From JAYPLE01 sp047627515 (GTDB taxonomy: Bacteria; Bacteroidota; Bacteroidia; Cytophagales; Cyclobacteriaceae), in contig JBLHTU010000093.1 in NCBI GenBank assembly GCA_047627515.1, positions 1-13,774 on the forward strand: a DNA stretch of 13,774 nucleotides, read 5' to 3'. This document shows positions 1-6,520 of this stretch, one piece after another (position 1 is the stretch's first letter; each line of letters opens with the position of its first letter). Below the pieces are notes generated by a model. That model was not told the origin of the DNA. It did no database searches and saw nothing but the letters and a program-made list of their open reading frames with translations. The position numbers and the translations under genes are program-made.

Positions 1-621
1 ATCAATAAAGGGACAGACGAACCATATCGAATGTTCACCTCCAGAGCCGAATATCGACTCACACTGAGACAAGATAATGCAGACCTCAGACTTACAGAGT
101 TATCCTATAACATAGGGCTTGCTTCCGAAGAACGTCTTAGCTTAATGCGTGATAAAATGAGCGCTTCTCAGAAACTAATAAATGATCTAGACCAGAAGAG
201 CATACAACCTGCCTCTTCAAATAACCATCTTTCTAACCTCGGAACTGCCCCAATCAGGGAAAAAACGAAACTTTCAAAACTGCTGAAACGACCTCAAATA
301 CATATGGCTGATATCATCAAAATTGCCACAGATGAACAGACGTATTTCTCACAGTACACGGAAGAAGTATTACAGCAAGCAGAAATACAAGTCAAGTACA
401 AGTCATACATTGAACGAGAACTTCTGACGTCGGAGAAGATGCTCACGCTAGAGGGCAAGAAGATTAATCCAGATTTTGATTACAACACGATCATCGCATT
501 ATCAGCAGAAGCAAAGGAAAAACTCAGTAATATCAAACCCACTACCATAGGTCAAGCATCAAGAATCAGTGGTGTCACTCCTGCAGATATATCAATCCTT
601 ATGGTCTACCTCGGAAGATAA
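1..621 (+). CDS. mnmG: MnmG (GidA), tRNA uridine-5-carboxymethylaminomethyl modification enzyme, C-terminal part
   Basis: The FAD-dependent subunit of the MnmE-MnmG complex, which installs the (carboxymethyl)aminomethyl group on U34 of certain tRNAs in the cytoplasm. The frame is open from base 1, so the 5' end lies outside the window. The 206 visible residues are roughly the last third of a protein that is usually about 620-630 aa. The hallmark segment around EPYRMFTSRAEYRL opens the window. It is followed by the helical C-terminal domain that contacts MnmE and tRNA, with a 'YIERE' segment, 'PDFDY', and the signature GQASRISGVTPADIS close to the end (bases ~553-594). The ATG at 31 is an internal Met, not the start. 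The stop codon abuts the ATG of the methyltransferase gene, suggesting translational coupling. Identification rests on recognised family motifs. Confidence 0.97.
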   Translation: MNKGTDEPYRMFTSRAEYRLTLRQDNADLRLTELSYNIGLASEERLSLMRDKMSASQKLINDLDQKSIQPASSNNHLSNLGTAPIREKTKLSKLLKRPQIHMADIIKIATDEQTYFSQYTEEVLQQAEIQVKYKSYIERELLTSEKMLTLEGKKINPDFDYNTIIALSAEAKEKLSNIKPTTIGQASRISGVTPADISILMVYLGR

Positions 622-1503
622 ATGTACGAGAAACTAGAAATATGCCCATCTTGCAACAGCAAATACATTTCTAACCATAGCATTGTTAAGGATCTTTCCA
701 TATCGCAGGAAAGCTTTGCATTATCACTTTGCAAGACTTGCACGTTACTGTTTACCAACCCTCGCCCCACGCAAGAGCAGATCACACGATTCTACGAGTC
801 AGATAATTACATCTCACATGTTGGCAATTCAACAGGTTTCCGAGCTCTAGTATACCGATTAGTCAGAAAATATACACTTTATCAGAAGCATCAGCTTATT
901 AAAAACTACACCGCTAAAAAAAGTCTCCTAGACTACGGGTCTGGTACCGGCTCCTTTCTAAATTATATGCTTGCCAGAGGCTATGCAATCTCTGGAATAG
1001 AGCCGCATGCAAATGCAAGAGCGAACACAACTAGCACTATAGTACCATTCGTTAAAGAAAAACTAAGCTCAGCCACAACATCTGTCAAACATGATATAAT
1101 TACCGCATGGCATGTCTTTGAACATGTACATGAACTCCATTCAACAATCAAGGGTCTACGCAAAGCACTTACTGACAACGGATATATGTTCGTTGCATTA
1201 CCCAATCATGAATCCCCAGACGCTAAGTATTACAAACAATACTGGGCTGGATACGATGTCCCACGACATTTATATCACTTCGATAAACAAGCATTTACCC
1301 ATCTAGTTGCCGACAGTAAACTCAAGGTAATAAAGATCCTACCCATGCACTTTGATGCCTACTATGTTTCCATGTTAAGTGAACAATACCAACAACACTC
1401 GATTCCATTCGTCAGAGGCCTAGTACAAGGATACCTATCAAACAGATCCGCATCCCAGTCACTAAACTACTCAAGCCTAATTTACGTTCTGCAAAAAGTA
1501 TGA
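622..1503 (+). CDS. Class I SAM-dependent methyltransferase with N-terminal zinc ribbon
   Basis: Predicted cytoplasmic methyltransferase of 293 aa; the substrate is unknown. An N-terminal zinc-ribbon-like module is visible with CPSC at residues 8-11 and CKTC at 37-40. It is followed by 'NPRPTQEQITRFYES', typical of the Methyltransf_23-type family. The SAM-binding glycine loop is LLDYGSGTGSFL at 102-113, the acidic end of strand 2 is GIEP near 125-128, and a post-motif 'AWHVFEHVHE' follows. The start ATG directly follows the mnmG stop with no spacer, and the stop overlaps the next ATG by 4 bases (ATGA), so all three genes are probably co-translated. Related proteins are often annotated as sugar or small-molecule methyltransferases, but nothing in the sequence fixes the substrate. 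Confidence 0.9.
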   Translation: MYEKLEICPSCNSKYISNHSIVKDLSISQESFALSLCKTCTLLFTNPRPTQEQITRFYESDNYISHVGNSTGFRALVYRLVRKYTLYQKHQLIKNYTAKKSLLDYGSGTGSFLNYMLARGYAISGIEPHANARANTTSTIVPFVKEKLSSATTSVKHDIITAWHVFEHVHELHSTIKGLRKALTDNGYMFVALPNHESPDAKYYKQYWAGYDVPRHLYHFDKQAFTHLVADSKLKVIKILPMHFDAYYVSMLSEQYQQHSIPFVRGLVQGYLSNRSASQSLNYSSLIYVLQKV

Positions 1504-3188
1504 AACTGATACTTCAGATAATAGTACCTGTCCTTCTGGCCATGCTACTTGAACAGTGCGCTAGCCCAACAGCCCTCACGGGAGGACTCAAGGATACCAT
1601 ACCGCCTTCATTACTGTACAGTGATCCTGTACAATCACAGCTCTCATTTAAGAAACAACAACTAGAGTTTCTTTTTGATGAGAACATACGTGCCGATAAA
1701 CTTTTACAAGAACTCATCATTACTCCTACGATCGATCTGAAGTACACTCATGTTATCAAAAAAAATAAACTAATTATTAAGTTTGATGAGCCTTTCCCGG
1801 ATAGCACAACTTTCACATTCAACTTTCGCGCTGGTGTTGGCGATGCTACAGAGAACAACCCTGTTAAAAATTTCAGACTAGCACTGAGCACTGGAAACTA
1901 TATAGACTCTCTTATACTATCAGGAACAATCAACGACCTATTAGACAATAAACCAACAGCAGACATCACTGTTGGTTTATACCCACTGACAGATACACTA
2001 GACTTATTAAAGAATAAGCCATACTACTTTACAACTGCAGCTGAAACAGGAAATTTTGATATTCAGAATATAAAGGCAGGAAGGTATATTTTGTTTTCAT
2101 TTCTGGACGACAATAATAACCTGCTATTTGATCCAGCGACCGAACCATACTCAGTCTATCCAGACACAATTCCACTGACACCTTCCTTTATTCAAGACAC
2201 AATCAAACTGATGTCTATGAAAGTCAATGCAATTCCCCTACAACTAATTTCCGCACGACCTACTGGCCACCATTTCGTTGTACGTTACAATAAATCTTTA
2301 CTACATGCCGATATACAAATACCTGATTCAAGCAACTCTACAAATCCCGCTTTTCAATTAAGCACTGACCGCAGCGAAATTATCATTTACAACAACGACA
2401 GTTTAGCCTTTGAAACAGATAGTATATTAAGCCTAATCACCGTACGTGACACCCTAAATCAAATACTTACAGATTCTGTTTATCTACTGTATCGAGCCTC
2501 AACTAAAAAGGTCAAAGATTGGGCAACCACATTCTCATCACCTGTTATCAAGAATGACACACTTCGACTTAATATAAGTTCTAGTAAGCCTATATACATT
2601 GCTCATCCGGAGTACATGACTATCTCACTTGACTCTACCTATCAATTCTCTCCTGCTGCTGTCGAGATCAATTACAACAATATCTACAAGACCAATGCTA
2701 GCATCATAATACCATTTGATACAACCTCTCTTTTAGCGCAGCAACGTGACAGTCTTACTCCCGACTCTTCGAGTGTGAAATTTACGAATCAGTCATTTTC
2801 GCTAACATTAGCACCACGTTCATTGATATCCATCGAACAGGATACCTTAATTGAGCCCTACACTTCTATTATTAAATACGCCTCGTCTAGTACCGCCTAC
2901 GGTACACTGTCACTTACAGTCAACACTTCTTTCAAGAGTTACCGTTTAGACCTTATCAGTGGGCAAGACAAAATATACCGATCGTACTATTCACCGGCTG
3001 AAATAACGGATACAAGAATTAAACCTGGTAATTATAATATACGTGTATACATAGACGCTAATAACAATGGAAGATGGGAACCAGCTAATCCCTGGAAACA
3101 GACCACAGCAGAACAGATATACAACTACCCAAATTCAACAGATATACGAGCGAACTGGATAATCTCAATTGAGGATATCACGTTCTAG
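1500..3188 (+). CDS. Ig-like (Big_5-type) domain surface lipoprotein
   Basis: A 562-aa predicted secreted or outer-membrane-anchored protein of a family common in Bacteroidota. A hydrophobic N-terminus (residues 2-17) ends in LLEQC with Cys20 as the probable lipidated residue. The lipobox is poor (E-Q before Cys), but the downstream 'SPTALTGGLKDTIPP' is the family landmark that normally follows the lipid Cys. Residues ~33-130 form a Big_5/SbsA-like Ig domain ('DTIPPSLLYSDP', 'FDENI', 'LIIKFDEPFPDSTTFTFNF'). Residues ~137-225 resemble a carboxypeptidase-regulatory-like beta-sandwich ('DIQNIKAGRYILFSFLDDNNN'). The C-terminus repeats this style ('RIKPGNYNIRVYIDANNNGRWEP'). No enzyme motif is visible; a role in the cell envelope is inferred. 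The start overlaps the previous stop (ATGA). The TAG stop lies immediately before the DnaA-box cluster. Confidence 0.88.
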   Translation: MKLILQIIVPVLLAMLLEQCASPTALTGGLKDTIPPSLLYSDPVQSQLSFKKQQLEFLFDENIRADKLLQELIITPTIDLKYTHVIKKNKLIIKFDEPFPDSTTFTFNFRAGVGDATENNPVKNFRLALSTGNYIDSLILSGTINDLLDNKPTADITVGLYPLTDTLDLLKNKPYYFTTAAETGNFDIQNIKAGRYILFSFLDDNNNLLFDPATEPYSVYPDTIPLTPSFIQDTIKLMSMKVNAIPLQLISARPTGHHFVVRYNKSLLHADIQIPDSSNSTNPAFQLSTDRSEIIIYNNDSLAFETDSILSLITVRDTLNQILTDSVYLLYRASTKKVKDWATTFSSPVIKNDTLRLNISSSKPIYIAHPEYMTISLDSTYQFSPAAVEINYNNIYKTNASIIIPFDTTSLLAQQRDSLTPDSSSVKFTNQSFSLTLAPRSLISIEQDTLIEPYTSIIKYASSSTAYGTLSLTVNTSFKSYRLDLISGQDKIYRSYYSPAEITDTRIKPGNYNIRVYIDANNNGRWEPANPWKQTTAEQIYNYPNSTDIRANWIISIEDITF

Positions 3189-3189
3189 T

Positions 3190-3198
3190 TGTGGATAT
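3190..3198 (-). promoter_or_regulatory. DnaA box, one mismatch
   Basis: TGTGGATAT on the + strand (ATATCCACA on the minus strand) differs from TTATCCACA only at the first base. It begins two bases after the stop codon of the Ig-like lipoprotein gene and marks the left edge of the origin cluster. Confidence 0.7.
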
Positions 3199-3228
3199 CT
3201 GCATCATCAACTGTTAATAAACTTACTA

Positions 3229-3237
3229 CTATCCACA
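3229..3237 (+). promoter_or_regulatory. DnaA box, one mismatch
   Basis: CTATCCACA differs from the consensus only at the first base. The identical variant recurs at 3347-3355, which supports it as a genuine site type in this origin. Confidence 0.72.
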
Positions 3238-3255
3238 CTTACTTACAGTCTAAAT

Positions 3256-3278
3256 TAATCGGGGACCTAATCGGGGAC
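3256..3278 (+). repeat. Tandem repeat TAATCGGGGAC x2, 12-bp period
   Basis: TAATCGGGGAC occurs at 3256-3266 and again at 3268-3278, identical over 11 bases with one spacer base. It is the only G-rich patch inside an otherwise AT-rich origin region and does not match the DnaA box. A 12-bp period places the copies close to the same helix face. It may be a binding site for an origin-associated factor or part of the opening region; the function is unknown. Confidence 0.75.
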
Positions 3279-3346
3279 AAGTCATACTTTTCAACACAAC
3301 TAGTCCACAATCTTGATGAGTTATTATTCCACAATGAACATTGCAA

Positions 3347-3355
3347 CTATCCACA
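3347..3355 (+). promoter_or_regulatory. DnaA box, one mismatch
   Basis: CTATCCACA, the same variant as at 3229-3237, in the same orientation. It differs from the consensus only at the first base. Confidence 0.72.
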
Positions 3356-3420
3356 GATACTTACTCTATACTTATCAGCATGAACTTTCTATGTTAATAA
3401 CACGTGGACAGAGACTACTG

Positions 3421-3450
3421 TATTACATACACAAGTCATTATCTATTAAA
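3421..3450. promoter_or_regulatory. Candidate DNA unwinding element of oriC
   Basis: Thirty bases with six G/C (80% AT), immediately left of the perfect DnaA box at 3451. AT-rich DNA beside a strong DnaA box is the usual position for the duplex-opening element. This is positional inference only; the boundaries are approximate. Confidence 0.45.
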
Positions 3451-3459
3451 TTATCCACA
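3451..3459 (+). promoter_or_regulatory. Perfect DnaA box TTATCCACA
   Basis: Exact match to the high-affinity DnaA box. It is followed, sharing one base, by a weaker AAATCCACA site at 3459-3467, giving a pair in the same orientation next to the AT-rich block. Confidence 0.85.
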
Positions 3460-3484
3460 AATCCACACACTTAGTAGTTTTAGT

Positions 3485-5338
3485 ATGAATTTACAAATTA
3501 GAAAAACAATACTATTAAGTAACAGGGAATATGTGGATAAGCTACTTATCAGTCTATTGCTTGTATTGCTTTCAATAGTATCATACGGACAATCCAACGA
3601 TTCTGAGTTAGCAAATGAGTATTATCTAAATGGAGAGTCCAGCAAAGCAATCGCTATTTATGAAAAGCTAGCTACCAAGAAACAAGAAATTCCGATCATC
3701 CATAATAACTACCTAGCCTTACTACTTCAACAAGCACAGTACCAAAGTGCAAGAAAGTATCTGACGCGAGTGAACAAATACTTTCCTTCTAATATTAATT
3801 ATCAAGTAGACCTACTATGGTTGTATCACCTGTCAGATCAAAAGTCTTATCAGTCTTATTATGAGATAGTAAAAGGACAATACAATACCAATCAATTCCA
3901 GTTGAGTCAAATAGCACAGAAACTGACTACTAAAAAATTGGATAGCCAAGCACTAGAGCTATACCAATTAGCCAGAAGCGCATCCGGTAACCCAAGGGCC
4001 TATGCTTTAGAAATAGCCTCTATATATCGTACCCTAGAATTAAAGCAGCAAATGGTTGCAGAGTATCTTAACTATGGACTCATCAATTCAAAGAATACTA
4101 ATTACGTCAAAAACCTATTCCAAACGCTACTTACAGAGGAGGACGATTTCAATCAACTGAAGGAACTGCTGCTTGTCCAAGTGCAGCGCAATCCAGATGA
4201 AGAAGTATATGTGGACTTATTGATATGGGTACAACTTCAGCAGAAAGATTTTTATGGAGCTTTCATTCAAGCCAGAGCACTTGACCGTAGAAATGGGAAG
4301 CCAGGAGACGAATGCATGCGTATTGCACAAATCGCAACGAGCAATAAATCCTGGGAAGATGCCATTGAAATTTATCAATATGTAACACAGACCTATCCAA
4401 ATCAATACCATGCCCCGAACGCTAGGCAGCAATTGATTGATGTCAAACGGCAAAAGATATTAAATGATAGGCCTATTGATACCATAAAGTTAAAACAGCT
4501 AGTTTCTGAATATGATATCTTGATTGCAGACTTACCGCAATCAAAGGTTGCATTAGAGTCATCAATTCAAAAAGCAAAGATCCTTGCCTTTTACCTTGAT
4601 CAAAGACAGAACGCTATTGAAGTACTTCTGACTTTAGTTGGAAATAGAGCAGTACCAAAGAAGTTAGTTGATGAATCAAAGTTGATTTTAGGAGATATCT
4701 ATATGCTCGATGACCAATCTTGGGAGGCGGCACTTTTGTATGCTCAAGTTCAGAAAGACAACCCTTATGATCAAGTAGGTTATGATGCTCGATTAAGAAA
4801 CGCACGCTTGTATTATTTTGAAGGAGAATTTGCACTAGCTAATAGTTATCTGAAAATTCTGAAGCGAGCCACGACAAAAAAAATATCCAATGATGCGATG
4901 GGGCTTGGACTACTTATTAGTAACAATACCGTACTGGACACTACAGATCAAATTATGATGGAATTTGCTCACATCGAAAAATCACTATATCAAAACAGAG
5001 CAGATAGTGCTATTCAGGAGTTGAAGAGATTCATTGAACTGTATCCTACACATTCACTTGCAGACGAAGCTTTATGGTTAATAGCCAACACGTACTTAGA
5101 TCAGGACGACTACGAAGCCTCACTCGAAGCACTGTCGCAAATACAAGACAAATATGCTTCGGACATATTAGGCGACGATGCAGCGTATCTGATAGCAACC
5201 ATTACAGAAGAGAAGCTACGGGATCAGATATCATCACAAGAATTATATAGGACCTTTATTACTGCGTATCCAGGTAGTCTATACGTGTCTGAAGCGCGAA
5301 AGAGATTCAGAAGACTGCGTGGGGATATTGTAAACTGA
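3485..5338 (+). CDS. Secreted tetratricopeptide-repeat protein
   Basis: A 617-aa predicted periplasmic or envelope TPR protein, probably a protein-interaction scaffold; the partner is unknown. A signal peptide is visible as 'KLLISLLLVLLSIVSYGQS' with likely cleavage before Gln (about residue 36). The rest is mostly helical with repeated TPR-like units (e.g. 'ANEYYLNGESSKAIAIYEKLA', residues ~42-62). The last ~120 residues resemble the TPR_6/YbgF-type arrangement ('AIQELKRFIELYPTHSLADEAL', then 'YASDILGDDAAYLIA'). I chose the ATG at 3485. The frame stays open upstream to a GTG at 3404, but that adds 27 non-conserved-looking residues running through DnaA boxes. A downstream GTG at 3533 gives a neater signal peptide (MDKLLISLL) and is a serious alternative. 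The gene converges with the next one, with only 3 bp between stop codons. Confidence 0.85.
   Translation: MNLQIRKTILLSNREYVDKLLISLLLVLLSIVSYGQSNDSELANEYYLNGESSKAIAIYEKLATKKQEIPIIHNNYLALLLQQAQYQSARKYLTRVNKYFPSNINYQVDLLWLYHLSDQKSYQSYYEIVKGQYNTNQFQLSQIAQKLTTKKLDSQALELYQLARSASGNPRAYALEIASIYRTLELKQQMVAEYLNYGLINSKNTNYVKNLFQTLLTEEDDFNQLKELLLVQVQRNPDEEVYVDLLIWVQLQQKDFYGAFIQARALDRRNGKPGDECMRIAQIATSNKSWEDAIEIYQYVTQTYPNQYHAPNARQQLIDVKRQKILNDRPIDTIKLKQLVSEYDILIADLPQSKVALESSIQKAKILAFYLDQRQNAIEVLLTLVGNRAVPKKLVDESKLILGDIYMLDDQSWEAALLYAQVQKDNPYDQVGYDARLRNARLYYFEGEFALANSYLKILKRATTKKISNDAMGLGLLISNNTVLDTTDQIMMEFAHIEKSLYQNRADSAIQELKRFIELYPTHSLADEALWLIANTYLDQDDYEASLEALSQIQDKYASDILGDDAAYLIATITEEKLRDQISSQELYRTFITAYPGSLYVSEARKRFRRLRGDIVN
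3532..3540 (-). promoter_or_regulatory. Perfect DnaA box overlapping a possible GTG start
   Basis: TGTGGATAA on the + strand is an exact minus-strand DnaA box. It lies 81 bp right of the other perfect box and points toward it. Its GTG (3533-3535) is in frame with the TPR gene and would begin a compact signal peptide, so the box may coincide with the translation start of the neighbouring gene. Confidence 0.78.
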
Positions 5339-5341
5339 TGG

Positions 5342-5917
5342 TTAAATAAGGATGAGCCTGGGGCCAATAGGCTCCATAAGAGACGGATCTGGTTTGAAGT
5401 GCTTGTCAAAAAACCCATTTAAGAAATCGGTTGTCGATGTAGAAAGTAACGGAAGCAATTTGTCAACAGCCTCGTCACTTATCATATATGGCTTGATCAT
5501 TCCTGAAAGTGAGCTACCACGGCAATGTGCATAAATTTGATATTCTTGACACTCGTCGATCCGTTTGCCAGTCACAATACATCGCATCCCTTGCTCATCG
5601 CTGCTTGCAGAATTTGATCCATCACCGTGATTCACCATCTTCTGCATAGCCGCATTAAAAAAGCGGTCCATGCTACTTAGTGATTCTTTGGAGAGCTCAT
5701 CACGCATTTTCATTGCACATTGCGTGCACATTGCATAGTCTATGATCGTATCAGTTGCCGCGTAGCTATCATATCGTCTCATTGCCTTTTCAATGACATA
5801 ATCTGTTTCGTCATCAAGAATTCTTTCACATTCAATGCAGTGGGTAAAGGGCTTCTTGGTTTCGAAAGCAAAGAAGGCTTCCGGAATTTGCTTCGGGTGA
5901 TCGGAGGGAGGAATCAT
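5342..5917 (-). CDS. Cysteine-rich protein of unknown function (possible zinc binding)
   Basis: A 191-aa protein I do not recognise by name. It has no signal peptide or membrane segment and is probably cytoplasmic. Two CxxC pairs (Cys27/Cys30 in HCIEC and Cys64/Cys67 in CTQC) could together bind one zinc ion. A second Cys cluster at 113, 123 and 132 ('RCIVTGKRIDECQEYQIYAHC') resembles the first in layout (C..C/T..RI/L, then D/E-rich) and may be a decayed internal duplication. The start is set at the ATG at 5917; an in-frame TTG two codons upstream is less likely. The gene is divergent from the MarR regulator, so it shares a 92-bp control region containing two palindromes and could be under MarR control. 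Coding likelihood rests on the long open frame and the ordered Cys pattern. Confidence 0.75.
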   Translation of the reverse strand: MIPPSDHPKQIPEAFFAFETKKPFTHCIECERILDDETDYVIEKAMRRYDSYAATDTIIDYAMCTQCAMKMRDELSKESLSSMDRFFNAAMQKMVNHGDGSNSASSDEQGMRCIVTGKRIDECQEYQIYAHCRGSSLSGMIKPYMISDEAVDKLLPLLSTSTTDFLNGFFDKHFKPDPSLMEPIGPRLILI

Positions 5918-5931
5918 ACTCAATAGTAAGC

Positions 5932-5941
5932 ATCATATGAT
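5932..5941. promoter_or_regulatory. Perfect 10-bp palindrome, candidate MarR operator half
   Basis: ATCATATGAT, self-complementary, lies 15 bp upstream of the minus-strand gene's ATG. Its centre is 27 bp from that of the second palindrome at 5958-5969. MarR proteins bind palindromes in divergent promoters next to their own gene. This site could control the Cys-rich gene; binding is inferred. Confidence 0.4.
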
Positions 5942-5957
5942 TAAGGGAAAAAAATAG

Positions 5958-5969
5958 TATGCATGCATA
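5958..5969. promoter_or_regulatory. Perfect 12-bp palindrome, candidate MarR operator
   Basis: TATGCATGCATA is fully self-complementary and lies 11 bp upstream of the -7 element at 5981, in the -20 to -33 part of the MarR/fad promoter. A repressor bound here would occlude RNA polymerase, which fits autoregulation of the MarR-fad operon. The binding protein is inferred. Confidence 0.5.
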
Positions 5970-5980
5970 ACATTTTTTTG

Positions 5981-5988
5981 TATATTTG
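5981..5988 (+). promoter_or_regulatory. Bacteroidota-type -7 promoter element for the MarR-fad operon
   Basis: TATATTTG exactly matches the Bacteroidota -7 consensus TAnnTTTG. It ends 21 bases before the ATG at 6010, so transcription would begin near 5993-5997 with a very short leader. No convincing -33 TTG is visible at the usual spacing. The element overlaps the in-frame TTG at 5986, which argues against that TTG as the MarR start codon. Confidence 0.6.
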
Positions 5989-6009
5989 AATTGTGCTATT
6001 ACAGCGTTT

Positions 6010-6495
6010 ATGAAAAGGGAACAGACAGTAGATTATAATATAAAGTCGGCATGGCATGCAATCTCGCGCATGTACAATTCATACGGCATTCACTTTGATG
6101 TCACAGCATCGACAGGTTTTGTCTTACTTAACATAGATATCGATGAAGGTACCCCTGCCACTAAAATAGCACCCATGATGGGCATGGAATCAAGAAGTTT
6201 GACCCGTATGCTCAAGTCAATGGAAGAAAAAAAATGGATTTACAGACAGAAAGATCCTGAAGACGGAAGAAGTGTTAGAATATTTCTAACGGACTTAGGA
6301 AAGGAAAAACGTGAGATATCTAGGCAATCCGTTAAGGAATTCAATAAAAGAATACTAGATCAGATACCAATTGCACAACTCAAAATATTTTTCGAGGTAA
6401 TTGGAGTTATAAATGACGTGGCGGACGATAAAGCGACAATACAAGGTTTTGTAGAAAATATGCAAAGTCAACTTGCAGAACAATTAACAGCATAA
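6010..6495 (+). CDS. MarR-family transcriptional regulator of the beta-oxidation operon
   Basis: A 161-aa dimeric winged-helix DNA-binding protein of the MarR family. The helix-turn-helix is visible at residues ~48-71 (TPATKIAPMMGMESRSLTRM), and the wing with the family D-x-R at D85/R87 in 'DPEDGRSVRIFLTDLG' (82-97). Helical dimerisation ends flank this core. The ATG at 6010 is chosen because the longer TTG start at 5986 falls inside the promoter element. The gene is first in an operon with fadN (25-bp gap) and fadA. By analogy with other regulators adjoining fad genes, it probably senses an acyl-CoA or a related compound and controls this operon and perhaps its own transcription, but the ligand is not visible from sequence. 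Confidence 0.9.
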   Translation: MKREQTVDYNIKSAWHAISRMYNSYGIHFDVTASTGFVLLNIDIDEGTPATKIAPMMGMESRSLTRMLKSMEEKKWIYRQKDPEDGRSVRIFLTDLGKEKREISRQSVKEFNKRILDQIPIAQLKIFFEVIGVINDVADDKATIQGFVENMQSQLAEQLTA

Positions 6496-6520
6496 ATTTT
6501 CATCCCATAATTAAAGAGTA

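Larger units (their letters stand above)
3189..3540. other. Probable chromosomal replication origin (oriC)
   Basis: Non-coding between 3189 and 3484, extending to 3540 into the start of the next gene. It holds a dense cluster of matches to the DnaA box TTATCCACA: perfect copies at 3451-3459 (+) and 3532-3540 (-). One-mismatch copies lie at 3190-3198 (-), 3229-3237 (+) and 3347-3355 (+). Two-mismatch copies lie at 3301-3309, 3325-3333 and 3459-3467 (all +), plus TTATTAACA-like sites at 3212-3220 and 3392-3400 (both -). A 30-base block at 3421-3450 with only 6 G/C sits directly beside the first perfect box and could be the unwinding element. A 12-bp-period repeat lies at 3256-3278. mnmG is a frequent origin neighbour in bacteria. 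The origin role is inferred from motif density and the composition switch. Confidence 0.85.

Noticed and set aside
3189..3383. 64-codon open frame in the origin region
   Set aside because: It starts at TTG immediately after the lipoprotein stop and its sequence is dictated by DnaA boxes and the tandem repeat. It has no protein-like features.
3404..3484. N-terminal extension of the TPR protein from GTG 3404
   Set aside because: Adds 27 residues of non-signal-like sequence read through DnaA boxes. The signal peptide fits starts at 3485 or 3533.
5986..6009. TTG start for the MarR gene
   Set aside because: Lies inside the TATATTTG promoter element; the ATG at 6010 gives a normal MarR N-terminus.
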